A stretch of DNA of 64,000 nucleotides, from assembly GCA_021730945.1 (NCBI GenBank), contig JAKFYH010000013.1, positions 1-64,000 of the forward strand, in the 5' to 3' direction. Made by a program: the position numbers and the translations under genes. The stretch is from Acidobacteriota bacterium (GTDB taxonomy: Bacteria; Acidobacteriota; Vicinamibacteria; Vicinamibacterales; UBA2999). The notes below the pieces were generated by a model. That model was given only the letters and a program-made list of their open reading frames with translations, had not been told where the DNA came from and searched no databases. This document shows positions 36,796 to 46,172 of this stretch, one piece after another. The stretch's first letter is position 1; every line of letters starts with the position of its first letter.

Positions 36796-37779
36796 CTACG
36801 TGGCGGTTAGCTCGGCCGGCAGGAGCGCCATCGGCCGATCGTGGTCGAGGAACTCACGGCAGATGCCATGAAACTCGGCCGCGGTCTGCGAGCGGCGGAT
36901 CTGGTGCAGGAACATCCCCGGCACACCCTCGCCAAGGTAGTTGAGGAACTTCTTCATGCGCTCGCACTGCTTGTGCTCGGGCCGGTCGGCACCAGCCTGC
37001 GACTCCCATAGCGCGCGGATGTAGGCGGCGACCTCGCGGCCAGTTGGCAGCGTCACCGCTTCGCCGCGCAGTTGCTGGCGAATCTGGTTGAAGAGCCACG
37101 GACTGCGAATCACGCCACGCCCGATCATCAAGCCGCGCGCGCCGGTCAGCGTGAGCAACTCCTGCGCCTGCTCGGCTGAATAGACATGGCCATTCGCAAT
37201 CACCGGGCAGGGCATTCGCTCCACCGCCTGCCGGATGCGGTCGTAGTGCACGGGCAGCCGGTACATCTGGGCCACGGTTCGCGCGTGGACCGTCAGTGCA
37301 TCGAGCGAATGCTTTCCGAAGATCGACAGCAATTGATCGAACTCGTCGACGGCGGCGAAGCCCAGCCGGGTCTTGACCGTGAACTTGATCTGCACGGCGT
37401 CGCGCAAGGCACCGAGGATTGCGTCAATCCGCTGCGGTTCCCGCAACAACCCGCCACCGGCGCACTTGCGGTACACGATCGGCGCCGGGCAACCCAGGTT
37501 GAGGTCGATCGCCGCCACCGGCAGTTGCTGGAGAAACCGGGCCGTGCGGACCAGCTCGGGGATGTCGTTGCCGATCATCTGCGCCACCACCGGCCGGCCG
37601 GTGGTGTTGCGGGTTATCGCCTCGACGATCTTCTTCTCCGGCGTCGAGGTGGAATGGACCCGGAAGTACTCGGTCCAATAAACGTCGGCGCCGCCGTACT
37701 GATGCACCAGTGTCCAGAAGGCGCCGTCGGTGACTTCCTGCATCGGGGCTAACGCGAGCAGGGGGGCAGAATCGAACAT
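36796..37779 (-). CDS. tRNA-dihydrouridine synthase (Dus family)
   Basis: 327 aa from ATG at 37779 (MFDSAPLLALAPMQEVTDGAF). The 36 residues before it in the ORF track are encoded by the GATTGGG repeats and are not family sequence. FMN barrel blocks: IDLNLGCPAP with the catalytic-site Cys in VYRKCAGGGLL, TVKTRLGF, LTVHARTVAQMY, VIANGHVYS and GLMIGRGVIRSPWLF. It reduces specific uridines in tRNA using NADPH. Confidence 0.93.
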   Translation of the reverse strand: MFDSAPLLALAPMQEVTDGAFWTLVHQYGGADVYWTEYFRVHSTSTPEKKIVEAITRNTTGRPVVAQMIGNDIPELVRTARFLQQLPVAAIDLNLGCPAPIVYRKCAGGGLLREPQRIDAILGALRDAVQIKFTVKTRLGFAAVDEFDQLLSIFGKHSLDALTVHARTVAQMYRLPVHYDRIRQAVERMPCPVIANGHVYSAEQAQELLTLTGARGLMIGRGVIRSPWLFNQIRQQLRGEAVTLPTGREVAAYIRALWESQAGADRPEHKQCERMKKFLNYLGEGVPGMFLHQIRRSQTAAEFHGICREFLDHDRPMALLPAELTAT

Positions 37780-37890
37780 TGACGATTGACGACCGACCGA
37801 TTGCCAATTGTTGGGCGATTGGGTGATTGGGAGATTGCGTGAATCCATCGGGCAACTTGGCGATTGGGGGATTGGTGGATTTGACAATCG
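37780..37890. repeat. GATTGGG-type short repeat array
   Basis: The gap between dus and the CBS gene holds repeated GCGATTGGG, TGATTGGG, GATTGGGGGATTGG units with flanking GACGATTGACGACC and its inverse CAATCGTCATTG. The array provides a false 36-codon extension of dus. No gene is present. Confidence 0.8.
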
Positions 37891-39129
37891 TCATTGCGAA
37901 GCGCTCTTCATCACCAACACCTTGTCGATGCGCCGCCCGTCCATGTCCATCACTTCGAACCGCATGCCGCCCCACTCGAAATGATCGGCAGCCTTGGGCA
38001 CCCGGCCCAGGCGCGCCATGACGAAGCCGCCGATGGTGTGATACGCCCCGGCTTCTTCCTCCGGCAGCGGCACGAGCGCGAAGTGGGTCGACACCGTTTC
38101 CATCGACGCCGACCCGTCGACCAGCCATGACCCGTCGGCGCGCGCCACGAACTCGCCCACCGCCTCGGCGGCATCGCCCGGCAGTTCGCCGACAATGGCG
38201 GTGAGCAGGTCGGTGACGGTCACCAGTCCCTCGACCGCTCCGTACTCGTCCATGACCAGCGCCACGTGCTTGTGCGAACCGCGGAACGAGTCGAGCAGTT
38301 GCACCGCCGGCATCGAGTCGGGCACGAACAGCGCCTCGCGGGTCAGCGCCCGCAGGTCGATGTTCACCCCGCGAAACGCCGTCGGCAGCAGGTCGGCTGA
38401 ACGCACAATCCCGAGCACATCGTCGAGGCCGCCGTGGCAGACGACAAACTGGGTGTGCGAGTGCGAGGCCAGGAACTCGCGCAGCTCTTCCTCGGACGCA
38501 TCGACGTCAATCCATTCGATGTCGGGCCGCGGGGTCATGATCGCGGCCACCCGCTGGTCGCCCAACTGGAACACCCGCTGCACGATGTTCTCTTCGGTGG
38601 CCCCGACGGCGCCGGACTCCGCGCCCTGGCTGATGAGCGCCTTGATCTCGTCTTCGGTCAGGTTCGGTTCGGCCTCGCCGCGAATGCCGAGGACCCGCAA
38701 CACCAGGTTGGTGGACGCGGTCAGCAGCGTCACGAACGGCGCGCCCATACGGGCCAGCGCCATCATCGGCCGCGCCACCCACGAGGCAATCGCCTCCGGA
38801 TTGTTCAAGCCAATCCGCTTCGGCACCAGCTCACCAATGATCAACGACAGGTAGGTGATGCCAGCCACGACGATGCCGAGGGCAATCAGCTCGGCGTAGG
38901 GCGCCAGCACGCTGATGGTGGCAATCGGCACGGCGAGCTTCTCGGAGAGGGTGGCACCGCCGTAGGCGCCGGCCAGCACCCCCACCATGGTGATGCCGAC
39001 CTGCACGGTCGCGAGGAACTGGCTCGGATCGCGGGCCAGCGCCAGCGCGGTCTTGGCGCGCTCATCGCCATCCTCGGCGCGTTGCTGCAGCCTGACTCTC
39101 TTGGCGGCGACCACGGCGATCTCCGACAT
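37891..39129 (-). CDS. CNNM/HlyC-CorC-type CBS-domain membrane protein
   Basis: 412 aa from ATG at 39129. DUF21 membrane domain (to about residue 145, with GELVPKRIGL), two CBS domains (about 165-290; AAIMTPRPDIEWI, VMDEYGAVEGLVTVTDLL) and a C-terminal CorC_HlyC domain. The family transports or senses Mg or Co. In-frame codons upstream of 39129 (to a stop at 39205-39207) read ELLVIFFLILANGIFAMSEIAVV, the expected first membrane helix, but contain no ATG, GTG or TTG. The true start may be a rare codon, or the start was lost where the repeat begins. Confidence 0.9.
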   Translation of the reverse strand: MSEIAVVAAKRVRLQQRAEDGDERAKTALALARDPSQFLATVQVGITMVGVLAGAYGGATLSEKLAVPIATISVLAPYAELIALGIVVAGITYLSLIIGELVPKRIGLNNPEAIASWVARPMMALARMGAPFVTLLTASTNLVLRVLGIRGEAEPNLTEDEIKALISQGAESGAVGATEENIVQRVFQLGDQRVAAIMTPRPDIEWIDVDASEEELREFLASHSHTQFVVCHGGLDDVLGIVRSADLLPTAFRGVNIDLRALTREALFVPDSMPAVQLLDSFRGSHKHVALVMDEYGAVEGLVTVTDLLTAIVGELPGDAAEAVGEFVARADGSWLVDGSASMETVSTHFALVPLPEEEAGAYHTIGGFVMARLGRVPKAADHFEWGGMRFEVMDMDGRRIDKVLVMKSASQ

Positions 39130-39198
39130 GGCGAAGATCCCGTTGGCGAGGATGAGGAAGAAGATGACGAGCAGTTCGGTAGCGATGGTTAATTCTAC

Positions 39199-39358
39199 TA
39201 GGGTTCAAGCACGGGGGTTCAAACACGAGGGTTCTGCCGTTCGAGCCGCGAAAACCACCGTCCGAGGCCCTCGGCCTGAACCAACCCAGGAGCACAGCGT
39301 ATTCCTCTACTGAACCAACGTGCTTGAACCCAAGGATTAAACCACCGTGCTTGAACTG
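39199..39358. repeat. GTTCAAGCACG inverted repeat island spanning a start codon
   Basis: GGGTTCAAGCACGGGGGTTC on the left faces GAACCAACGTGCTTGAACCC (39312-39331, two mismatches as reverse complement) and a second copy at 39341-39356. The second copy contains the GTG start and first codons of the ABC ATPase gene (GTGCTTGAAC). On the other side the repeat ends near the missing start of the CBS gene. Confidence 0.85.
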
Positions 39359-40192
39359 ACCAACGTGCGCAAATCTTTCGGCCAGACGGTTGCGGTTGAT
39401 GGTCTTACGCTGTCGGTTCGCAAGGGTGAACTGTTCGGCCTGCTCGGGCCCAACGGGGCCGGCAAGAGCACCAGCGTCAGCCTCGCCGTCGGCCTGTTGG
39501 CCCCCGACCACGGCACCATCTCCATCGACGGTCTCGGCAACCCGGCGAGCCCCGCCGTCCGCCGGCAGATCGGGGTGGCGCCGCAGGCCCTTGCGCTCTA
39601 TGAGCTGCTGAGCGGCGAGGAAAACCTGCGCTTCTTCGGCGAGGTCTACGGCCTCTCGGGCGCGGCGCTGGCCGGCCGGGTGGCCTGGTGCCTCGACTTT
39701 GTCGGCCTGACCGATCGCAAGGACGATGCGATCGCGAAGTATTCGGGGGGCATGAAACGCCGCCTCAACCTGGCGGCGGCACTGGTGCACGACCCGCAGC
39801 TGCTGCTGCTCGACGAACCGACCGTTGGCGTCGATCCCCAATCGCGCAACAAGATCTTCGAGAACATCGAAGCCCTGCATGCCGAGGGCCGCACCATCAT
39901 CTACACCACCCACTACATGGAAGAAGCCGTGCGCCTCTGCCAGCGCCTGGCGATTGTTGATGCCGGCCGCCTGCTGGCGCTCGGCACGGTCGCCGAATTA
40001 CTGGCCGCGCACGGCGGACCGCCGACCCTGGTGGTCAGGACCAACGGCAGCGAGCAACGCGTGCAAACCGCCGATCCGCTGGGCGAGCTCAATCGCCTGG
40101 CGGCCGGCGGCGCGATCGAGTCCTTCCAGATGGAGCGGCCAACGCTCGAGCAAGTATTCCTCGGCCTGACCGGCCGCAGCCTCCGAGACTGA
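39347..40192 (+). CDS. ABC transporter ATP-binding protein
   Basis: 281 aa from GTG at 39347 (VLELTNVRKSFGQ), the only sensible start and one located within the repeat. Walker A GPNGAGKST, Q-loop VAPQALALYE, signature YSGGMKRRLNLAAAL, Walker B LLLLDEPTVGVD and the H-loop TTHYMEEA are all present. The form is that of ABC-2 exporters of the DrrA/NodI type. The permease follows after 3 bp. Substrate unknown (drug, lipid or polysaccharide). Confidence 0.94.
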   Translation: MLELTNVRKSFGQTVAVDGLTLSVRKGELFGLLGPNGAGKSTSVSLAVGLLAPDHGTISIDGLGNPASPAVRRQIGVAPQALALYELLSGEENLRFFGEVYGLSGAALAGRVAWCLDFVGLTDRKDDAIAKYSGGMKRRLNLAAALVHDPQLLLLDEPTVGVDPQSRNKIFENIEALHAEGRTIIYTTHYMEEAVRLCQRLAIVDAGRLLALGTVAELLAAHGGPPTLVVRTNGSEQRVQTADPLGELNRLAAGGAIESFQMERPTLEQVFLGLTGRSLRD

Positions 40193-40195
40193 GCC

Positions 40196-41449
40196 ATGAG
40201 ACAAATCATCGCACTTGCCCGCAAGGACCTTCGGTTGATGCCGCGCAACAAGGGCGGCATGTTCTTCACCTTTGCCTGGCCGATCGTGCTGATGGTGCTG
40301 TTCGGCTTCGCCTTTGGCGGCACCGGCGGGGACGCCGGCGCGGCCAAGGTGCGGATCGCCGTGGTGGACGAGGACGGCACTGCCGGATCGGCGGCCTTCC
40401 TGACGCGGCTGGAGGCGTCGTTCGAGTTGACCCCGATGACCAGGCCCGAGGCCGAGACCGCCGTCCGCCTCGGCCAGCGCAGCGGCTACCTAGTGATCGT
40501 CAAGGGATTCGGTGCCGCCGCAGAACGGCTGTTCTACGGCGCGCCGAAGGAGATCGAGCTGGGTGTTGATCCGGCGCGCCAGGCCGAAGCCGGCATGATC
40601 GAGGGCTTGCTGATGAAGCATGCCGCCGCCGACATGCAGAACCTGTTCAACGATCCGGCGGCGACCACGCGCATGGCCGACCAGGCCATGGCCGGCATGC
40701 CAACGGATCCGGCGCTCGGGCCGCAGGTGGCGCCGGTGCAACGGTTCCTCGGCGAGCTGAAGACCTTCGTCAATACGCCGGCCGCCGGCGCGGCGCCGGG
40801 CGCGTGGGAGCCGCTCAGGATCACGTCGCGGTCGGTGGCGCGCGAACGCCGGCGCGGCCCCGACAACGCGTTCGACGTGACCTTTCCGCAGGGCATTGTC
40901 TGGGGCCTGATTGGCTGCGTGATGACTTTCGGGGTCAGCCTGGTCACCGAGCGGACGCATGGCACGCTGGTCCGGCTGCGAATGGCGCCGCTCACGCGCG
41001 CGCAGATTCTGGGCGGCAAGGCGCTGGCGTGTTTCGTGACCATCATGGTGGTGGAGCTCATCCTGCTGGCCGTCGCGTTCGGGTTCGGCGTGCGCCCTTC
41101 GTCGCTGCCCATGCTGGCGCTGGCCGGTGTCTCGGCGGCGGTGTGCTTTGTCGGCTTGATGATGCTGATTGCCAGCCTGGGCAAGACCGAACAGACCGCC
41201 GCGGGTGCCGGCTGGGCGATCCTGATGCCGTTGTCGATGATCGGCGGGGCCATGGTGCCGCAGTTCGTGATGCCGCAGTGGATGCAGACGGCCGGCCTGA
41301 TCAGCCCGATTCGCTATGTCATCCTGGCGATCGAGGGCGGCATCTGGCGGCAGTTCACCCTGAGCGAGATGGCGCTGCCGTGCGCGGTTCTGGGGGTGGT
41401 GGGAATGGCCTGCTTCGTGGCAGGGACGCGAGGGCTTCGAGAAACCTAG
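40196..41449 (+). CDS. ABC-2 type permease
   Basis: 417 aa. One N-terminal helix (FFTFAWPIVLMVLFGFAFGG), a large extracytoplasmic domain to about residue 235, then five membrane helices with FGVSLVTERTHGTLVRLRMAPLTRAQILGGK, the conserved ABC-2 coupling segment, and GGAMVPQFVMPQWMQ. This is the integral membrane half of the exporter encoded with the preceding ATPase. Confidence 0.93.
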   Translation: MRQIIALARKDLRLMPRNKGGMFFTFAWPIVLMVLFGFAFGGTGGDAGAAKVRIAVVDEDGTAGSAAFLTRLEASFELTPMTRPEAETAVRLGQRSGYLVIVKGFGAAAERLFYGAPKEIELGVDPARQAEAGMIEGLLMKHAAADMQNLFNDPAATTRMADQAMAGMPTDPALGPQVAPVQRFLGELKTFVNTPAAGAAPGAWEPLRITSRSVARERRRGPDNAFDVTFPQGIVWGLIGCVMTFGVSLVTERTHGTLVRLRMAPLTRAQILGGKALACFVTIMVVELILLAVAFGFGVRPSSLPMLALAGVSAAVCFVGLMMLIASLGKTEQTAAGAGWAILMPLSMIGGAMVPQFVMPQWMQTAGLISPIRYVILAIEGGIWRQFTLSEMALPCAVLGVVGMACFVAGTRGLRET

Positions 41450-41561
41450 CCACCGAGGACACCGGGGACACGGAGGAGCTCTTTCCAAATACACGTGCGG
41501 CATCGGCAACCAGGGGTATGTCGAAGGTACTGGCCCTCGGTCCGCTGTGTCCTCTATGGCC
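41449..41561. repeat. GAGGACACCGGGGACAC-type inverted repeat
   Basis: GCCACCGAGGACACCGGGGAC just after the permease stop is mirrored by GTCCGCTGTGTCCTCTATGGC at 41541-41561 (four mismatches over 21 bp). It may serve as a terminator or a separate repeat family. Confidence 0.72.
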
Positions 41562-41570
41562 AACGTTGTC

Positions 41571-41576
41571 TATACT
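41571..41576 (+). promoter_or_regulatory. -10 element of the rhomboid gene
   Basis: TATACT ends 8 nt before the ATG at 41585; only AGAG separates it, so a leaderless or nearly leaderless transcript is predicted. Confidence 0.4.
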
Positions 41577-41584
41577 CGCTAGAG

Positions 41585-42424
41585 ATGTTCAAGCGGAAAA
41601 CCGAGGGGTCTGTCATCTGCTCGTCGTGCGGCGTGCTGGTGGGCGTCAACGACAGTACCTGTTACAACTGCGGGCGGCGTAATCCCGGCCTGTGGGGATT
41701 TGGCCCGGCCCTGCGCAGCCTCGGCAACGACCTCGGCTTTGTCCCCATTGTGACCGGCGGCACCGTGATCCTGTATGTGCTGTCGCTGATCCTGTCGCGC
41801 GACGGCATCCAGGTCGGCCTGTCGCCAAGCACGCAGATGCTGATCCTGCTCGGCGCCAGCGGCGCGTTTCCGGTGGTCGGGCTGGATCGCTGGTGGACAC
41901 TGCTCACGGCCGGCTGGCTGCACGGCGGTGTGCTTCATATTTTCTTCAACGTCCTGTGGATCCGCAACCTCGCGCCTGAGATCGCGAACCTCTATGGTCC
42001 CGGCCGGATGATCATCATCTACACCGTGTCGGGCATCATCGGCTTCGGCCTCAGCACGGCGATGTTCTTTTCGCCGATTCCGATTCCGTTTCTCGGCGGC
42101 GCCAACGTCACGGTGGGCGCTTCGGCGGCCATCTTCGGGCTGCTCGGCGCCCTGGTGCACTACGGCCGCCGCACCGGCAGCAGCCATATCGGCCAGTCGG
42201 GGTTGCAGTACGCGCTGATCATGGGCGTCATGGGCCTGATCATGCCGGGCATTGACAACAGCGCGCACCTCGGCGGTTTCCTCGGCGGCTACCTGGCGTC
42301 GTTGTTCCTCGATCCACTCAAGCCCGAACGCATCGATCACCTCGCCGTCGCGGTGGGCTGCCTGCTGGTCACGTTCGTCGCGATCGTCTGGTCGGTAATC
42401 AGCGCACTGCCGTACTTCCAGTAG
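41585..42424 (+). CDS. Rhomboid-family intramembrane serine protease with zinc ribbon
   Basis: 279 aa from ATG at 41585. An N-terminal zinc ribbon (VICSSCGVL and STCYNCGRRN; four Cys) precedes six membrane helices. Catalytic Ser in VGASAAIFGLLGAL and His in NSAHLGGFLGGYLASLF are conserved, and WWTLLTAGWLHGGVLHIFFNVLWI is the L1/H2 region with the Asn. It should cleave membrane proteins within the bilayer. Confidence 0.94.
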   Translation: MFKRKTEGSVICSSCGVLVGVNDSTCYNCGRRNPGLWGFGPALRSLGNDLGFVPIVTGGTVILYVLSLILSRDGIQVGLSPSTQMLILLGASGAFPVVGLDRWWTLLTAGWLHGGVLHIFFNVLWIRNLAPEIANLYGPGRMIIIYTVSGIIGFGLSTAMFFSPIPIPFLGGANVTVGASAAIFGLLGALVHYGRRTGSSHIGQSGLQYALIMGVMGLIMPGIDNSAHLGGFLGGYLASLFLDPLKPERIDHLAVAVGCLLVTFVAIVWSVISALPYFQ

Positions 42425-42660
42425 CAGCTTGCGCCTGTTCGCACACCTGATGGGCTCCGGCGGGTTGGATCACGCTCCGCGAACTTGAACTGCGGCCGCG
42501 TTCACGATCGGACACCATCCCGGTGCGAGTGACGAGTTACCGGCCGGCAGTGACCAACTGCACTTTCCCGCCGCCATTCTGAATCGCCCTCCAAGAATCC
42601 GTCGACACCGATGCGGCACTCGCCTTGCTCTGACACCGATCGATTCGCGTAACGCGAACA
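42425..42660. other. Non-coding or degraded sequence
   Basis: No intact gene. On the minus strand an open frame ending at 42537 includes ASVSTDSWRAIQNGGGKVQL, which has coding-like composition and may be the tail of a decayed gene. No start or upstream body supports it. Confidence 0.3.
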
Positions 42661-42805
42661 CCAGGGCCGCAGATGACTCGACGATGGGCCAGGGCCGCAG
42701 ATGACACAGATAGCGCAGATACGACATGAGCATCTGTGTCATCTGTGTCATCTGCGGCCCTGGAAGATCGGTATGGCATCTGTGGCCCTGGAACACCCAT
42801 CTGTG
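42661..42805. repeat. GGGCCGCAGATGACACAGAT inverted repeat island
   Basis: A 32-bp arm (42689-42720) faces its reverse complement (42732-42763) with about four mismatches, and further partial copies flank both sides. The island ends just before the Shine-Dalgarno GGAGG of the large receptor gene, so the hairpin would lie in its 5' leader or promoter. Confidence 0.85.
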
Positions 42806-42818
42806 TTGGAGGTTGTAG

Positions 42819-45701
42819 ATGAAGCGGTGGTTTAACGTTCTATGGGCCTTGGTGGCGACTCTCGCCCTGACGTCATCGGCGTGGGCGCAGGGCGGCGGCG
42901 CCAGTTCGACCGGCAGTATCAGCGGCGACGTCAAGGACGCGCAGGGCGGCGTGCTGCCCGGCGTCACGGTCACCGCGACCAGCCCGGCGCAGATCGGATC
43001 GCTCGTGGCGATCACCAACGAAGCGGGTCTCTACCGGTTCCCGGCGGTGCCGCCGGGCGAATATCGGCTGTCCTACGAACTGGCCGGTTTCCAGGCCAGT
43101 GTGCGCACCGGCATCAGGATCACGCTGGGCTTCAATGCCCAGGTCAACGTGAGTCTCAATGTGGCCACGCTGCAGGAAACGGTGACGGTGAGCGGCGAGT
43201 CGCCGGTAATCGACACCTCGGCCACCCGCATCCAGACCAACTACGACCAGCAGATGCTGTCGTCGATTCCCAATGCCCGCGACATGTGGTCGCTGCTGGC
43301 GACTACGCCGTCGGTCACGCTGAACCGGGTCGACGTCGGCGGGTCCACCGCCGGCACCCAGACCACCTACTTCGCCTATGGCTACTCGGGGCAGAACCGG
43401 CCGCTGATCGAGGGCATCAACACCACCGAAGGCACCTCGGCCGCCGGCTTCTACCTGGACTACGGGTCGTTCGAGGAAGTGTTCATCGGCGCCGCCGGCA
43501 ATTCGGCCGAGATGCCCAACTCCGGCGTGCTGACCCAGTTTGTCGGCAAGAGCGGCAGCAACTCGCCGTCGCTCAGCCTCTACTACGACTACGAGAACGA
43601 CACCTTCCAGGGCACCAACCTGGCGGCCGACCAGGTGACGCCCTCGCCTGGCGCCACTATCCGTCCCGACGGCAACCGGCTGGCCAGCTATCGCAACCTG
43701 AACCTCGGCCTCGGCGGGCCGATCGTCAAGGATCGGATGTGGGGACACTTCTCGTATTTGAACCAGGAAAATTCGGTGGCGGCGCCGCCGGCCGGGTCGT
43801 TCCTTGACGGCACGCCGTTCAACACCTCGCTGGTGAATTACACCGGCAAGGCGACCTACCAGGTGAACCAGGCCAACAAGATCATCGCCTACCTGCAGCA
43901 CGGCACCAAGGAACAGCCGACCCGCACCGACAGCAGCAACAAGCTCGGCGCGCCGGTGCACATCACCTCTGACTCCACTGTCTTCCAGGGCTCGCCGAGC
44001 TGGGTCTACAAGGGCGAATGGAACGGCACCATGGGCCAGAACACCTTCGTGGAAATCCGCGGCGGCCAGTTCGGCTACAACTTCGGCCTCGACAGCAACA
44101 CCCAGGCCACCCGTTACGAATCGATCACCACCAACGAAATCCTCGGTGGCGGACGCGATTGGGAGCTGCGGCGCCGGCGCAACCAGTTCACTGGCGCGCT
44201 CAGTTACTTCAAGGACAACCTCGCCGGCGGCTCGCACAACTTCAAGGCCGGCGGTGAGTACATGGACGAGAAGGGCCAAACGTTGTGGAACTCGTACTAC
44301 GCCGACAACGTCATCCACTTCGTCAACGGCAGCCTGCAGGGACCGTTGTCGGCGACCACCGCCAACTCCGTGCGCCTGACCAACAACGCCGACAGTTGGA
44401 GCGCGCTCGCCACCCTCAGCGCGTTTGTCACCGACACCTGGACCATCAACAAGCTGACCCTGAATCTGGGTGCGCGCTTCGATCGCTACCGCGTCTACAC
44501 CCCGGAGCAGCAGCTGCCGGCGGGGCGGTTCGTGCCCACGCCGCTGGCGTTTGCCGCGGTTGACAAGATCGTCGGCTTCAACCACATCGTCCCGCGCATC
44601 GGCGCGACCTACGACCTGATGGGCGATGGCAAGACCGTGCTCAAGGCGAACTGGGGCCGTTTCTACTTCAACCCCGGCATCGCGCTGGCCGACGCGGTCA
44701 ATCCCAATACCGCCAACCAGTACACCGACTACACGTGGAACGATCTCAACAACGATCGGATCTACCAGCCCGGCGAGGAAGGCGTGTTTCAGACCCGCTT
44801 CGGCGGCGTCGCCAACGCCTCAATCGACCCCAACCTGCGCAACTCGTATACCGATGAAGCCTCGGTGTTCGTCGAGCGCGCGGTGATCACCGACTTTGGC
44901 GTCCGCGCCGGGTTCGTGTGGAAGAAGGACAACGACGGCTGGCAGCAGGTGAACGCCAATCGTCCGATCAGCGCCTACAACATCCCGACCACGGTGTCCG
45001 ATCCGGGCCCCGACGGGGTGTTTGGCAACGGCGACGATGGCCCGGCCATTCCCGCCTTCAATCTGAGCAACACGACGCTGCCTTCGAACAACATCACGAC
45101 CAACGTCGACGGCTACGAGGGCAGCTTCAAGACGATCGAGTTCTCGGCCAACAAGCGCTACTCGAACCGCTGGTCGATGAACGCGTCGTTCTCGCACACC
45201 TGGACGTCGCAGTACGGCAACCTCTACTTCAACAACCGCTTCGGCACGGCGGTGTCCAACTTCTCGCTGTTTGGCAGCTATCCGACCAACCCGAACGAGA
45301 AGACCTTCAACGAGTACACCGACTGGAACGCGAAGCTCTCCGGAACGGTGGACGCCGGCTGGGGCATTCGCGTCACGCCGGTCGTCAAGGCGCAAAGCGG
45401 CGCGCCCTACGGCCGCTACTTCACCGCCCGCGCGGGCGAGTTGAACTACGGAACCCAGATCATCCTGGCCGAGCCGATCGGCACGCGCCGTCAGGATACG
45501 GTGATGGTGGTCGACTTCCGCGTCGAGAAGCAGGTGCGCTTCGCGCAGAAGGCCAAGGTCGGCTTGTTCTTCGACTTGTTCAACGCCATGAACTCCAACG
45601 TGGCCGTCAACGAGAACTGGCGCTCGGGCGCGGCGTTCGAGAAGGCGACGACGGTCCTCGGACCGCGGATCGCGAAGTTCGGCGTCAAGTTCGATTGGTA
45701 G
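42819..45701 (+). CDS. Large Oar-type TonB-dependent receptor
   Basis: 960 aa. Signal peptide ends SSAWAQ. A carboxypeptidase-regulatory-like beta domain (about 32-115; SGDVKDAQGGVLPGVTVTAT) precedes a plug (about 125-250) and a very large barrel ending FGVKFDW. These receptors are abundant in Acidobacteriota and likely import glycans or peptides. It is followed, after a repeat island, by a paralogue on the same strand. Start ATG has GGAGG upstream. Confidence 0.92.
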   Translation: MKRWFNVLWALVATLALTSSAWAQGGGASSTGSISGDVKDAQGGVLPGVTVTATSPAQIGSLVAITNEAGLYRFPAVPPGEYRLSYELAGFQASVRTGIRITLGFNAQVNVSLNVATLQETVTVSGESPVIDTSATRIQTNYDQQMLSSIPNARDMWSLLATTPSVTLNRVDVGGSTAGTQTTYFAYGYSGQNRPLIEGINTTEGTSAAGFYLDYGSFEEVFIGAAGNSAEMPNSGVLTQFVGKSGSNSPSLSLYYDYENDTFQGTNLAADQVTPSPGATIRPDGNRLASYRNLNLGLGGPIVKDRMWGHFSYLNQENSVAAPPAGSFLDGTPFNTSLVNYTGKATYQVNQANKIIAYLQHGTKEQPTRTDSSNKLGAPVHITSDSTVFQGSPSWVYKGEWNGTMGQNTFVEIRGGQFGYNFGLDSNTQATRYESITTNEILGGGRDWELRRRRNQFTGALSYFKDNLAGGSHNFKAGGEYMDEKGQTLWNSYYADNVIHFVNGSLQGPLSATTANSVRLTNNADSWSALATLSAFVTDTWTINKLTLNLGARFDRYRVYTPEQQLPAGRFVPTPLAFAAVDKIVGFNHIVPRIGATYDLMGDGKTVLKANWGRFYFNPGIALADAVNPNTANQYTDYTWNDLNNDRIYQPGEEGVFQTRFGGVANASIDPNLRNSYTDEASVFVERAVITDFGVRAGFVWKKDNDGWQQVNANRPISAYNIPTTVSDPGPDGVFGNGDDGPAIPAFNLSNTTLPSNNITTNVDGYEGSFKTIEFSANKRYSNRWSMNASFSHTWTSQYGNLYFNNRFGTAVSNFSLFGSYPTNPNEKTFNEYTDWNAKLSGTVDAGWGIRVTPVVKAQSGAPYGRYFTARAGELNYGTQIILAEPIGTRRQDTVMVVDFRVEKQVRFAQKAKVGLFFDLFNAMNSNVAVNENWRSGAAFEKATTVLGPRIAKFGVKFDW

Positions 45702-45702
45702 G

Positions 45703-45910
45703 GCCGCGCTTGCGGCGCGGTTGGGCTCGGCCGCTACGGGGCCCGGCGGGGTCGGCGCTTCGCGCCTCCTGAGGCTCGCTCACGCTCGTAGGGCTTCCGA
45801 TGGATCGCCATCGGGAGCCCTACCCTTGTACTCCTCTCACCCTACGAGCAGCGTAGTCGCGAGCCCCACAAGCGGCGTAGCCGCGAGCCCAGCCAAGGGC
45901 CCCCTCGAGT
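45703..45910. repeat. GGCTCGGCGC/GCCGCGAGCCC inverted repeats
   Basis: GC-rich palindromes follow the first receptor. GGGCTCGGCCGCTACGGGG and GTAGGGCTTCC face copies of CCCACAAGCGGCGTAGCCGC and GCGAGCCCAGCC. Related to the 49.2 kb island. The hairpin at 45702-45724 could terminate transcription. Confidence 0.75.
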
Positions 45911-46172
45911 TCCTCCGTTTAAATTGAACAAGCATTCAGGGCGTTGGAGTTCCGGCGAACAATATTTTGAATTTGGGGGGTCGCCGTCTTCGATGGCTGG
46001 ATTTCACACCAAATTGGGCCCGAACTCACCCCTGCCCTCGACCCGGCTGGTGGCACAGATGCTGCTATCTGGGGCGTAGACCTGCTTGGTCGGGCCGAAC
46101 TGCCGATAGAACGGGACGGCTTTGAAGTGTATGAATTCGCCGGGATCCCCGGCGTTTGTGGAGGATGGGAAT
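45911..46172 (+). promoter_or_regulatory. Leader region of the second large receptor
   Basis: A relatively AT-rich segment (about 45918-45980, with TTTAAATTG and CAATATTTTGAATTTG) probably contains the promoter. The leader then holds GCCGGGATCCCCGGC, a small perfect palindrome at about 46139-46153, shortly before the GGAGGATGGG ribosome-binding site. No gene was found in it. Confidence 0.45.

Noticed and set aside
42537-42660. Minus-strand coding remnant (SWRAIQNGGGKVQL)
   Set aside because: Only a short stretch looks coding; no start, domain or upstream body could be found.
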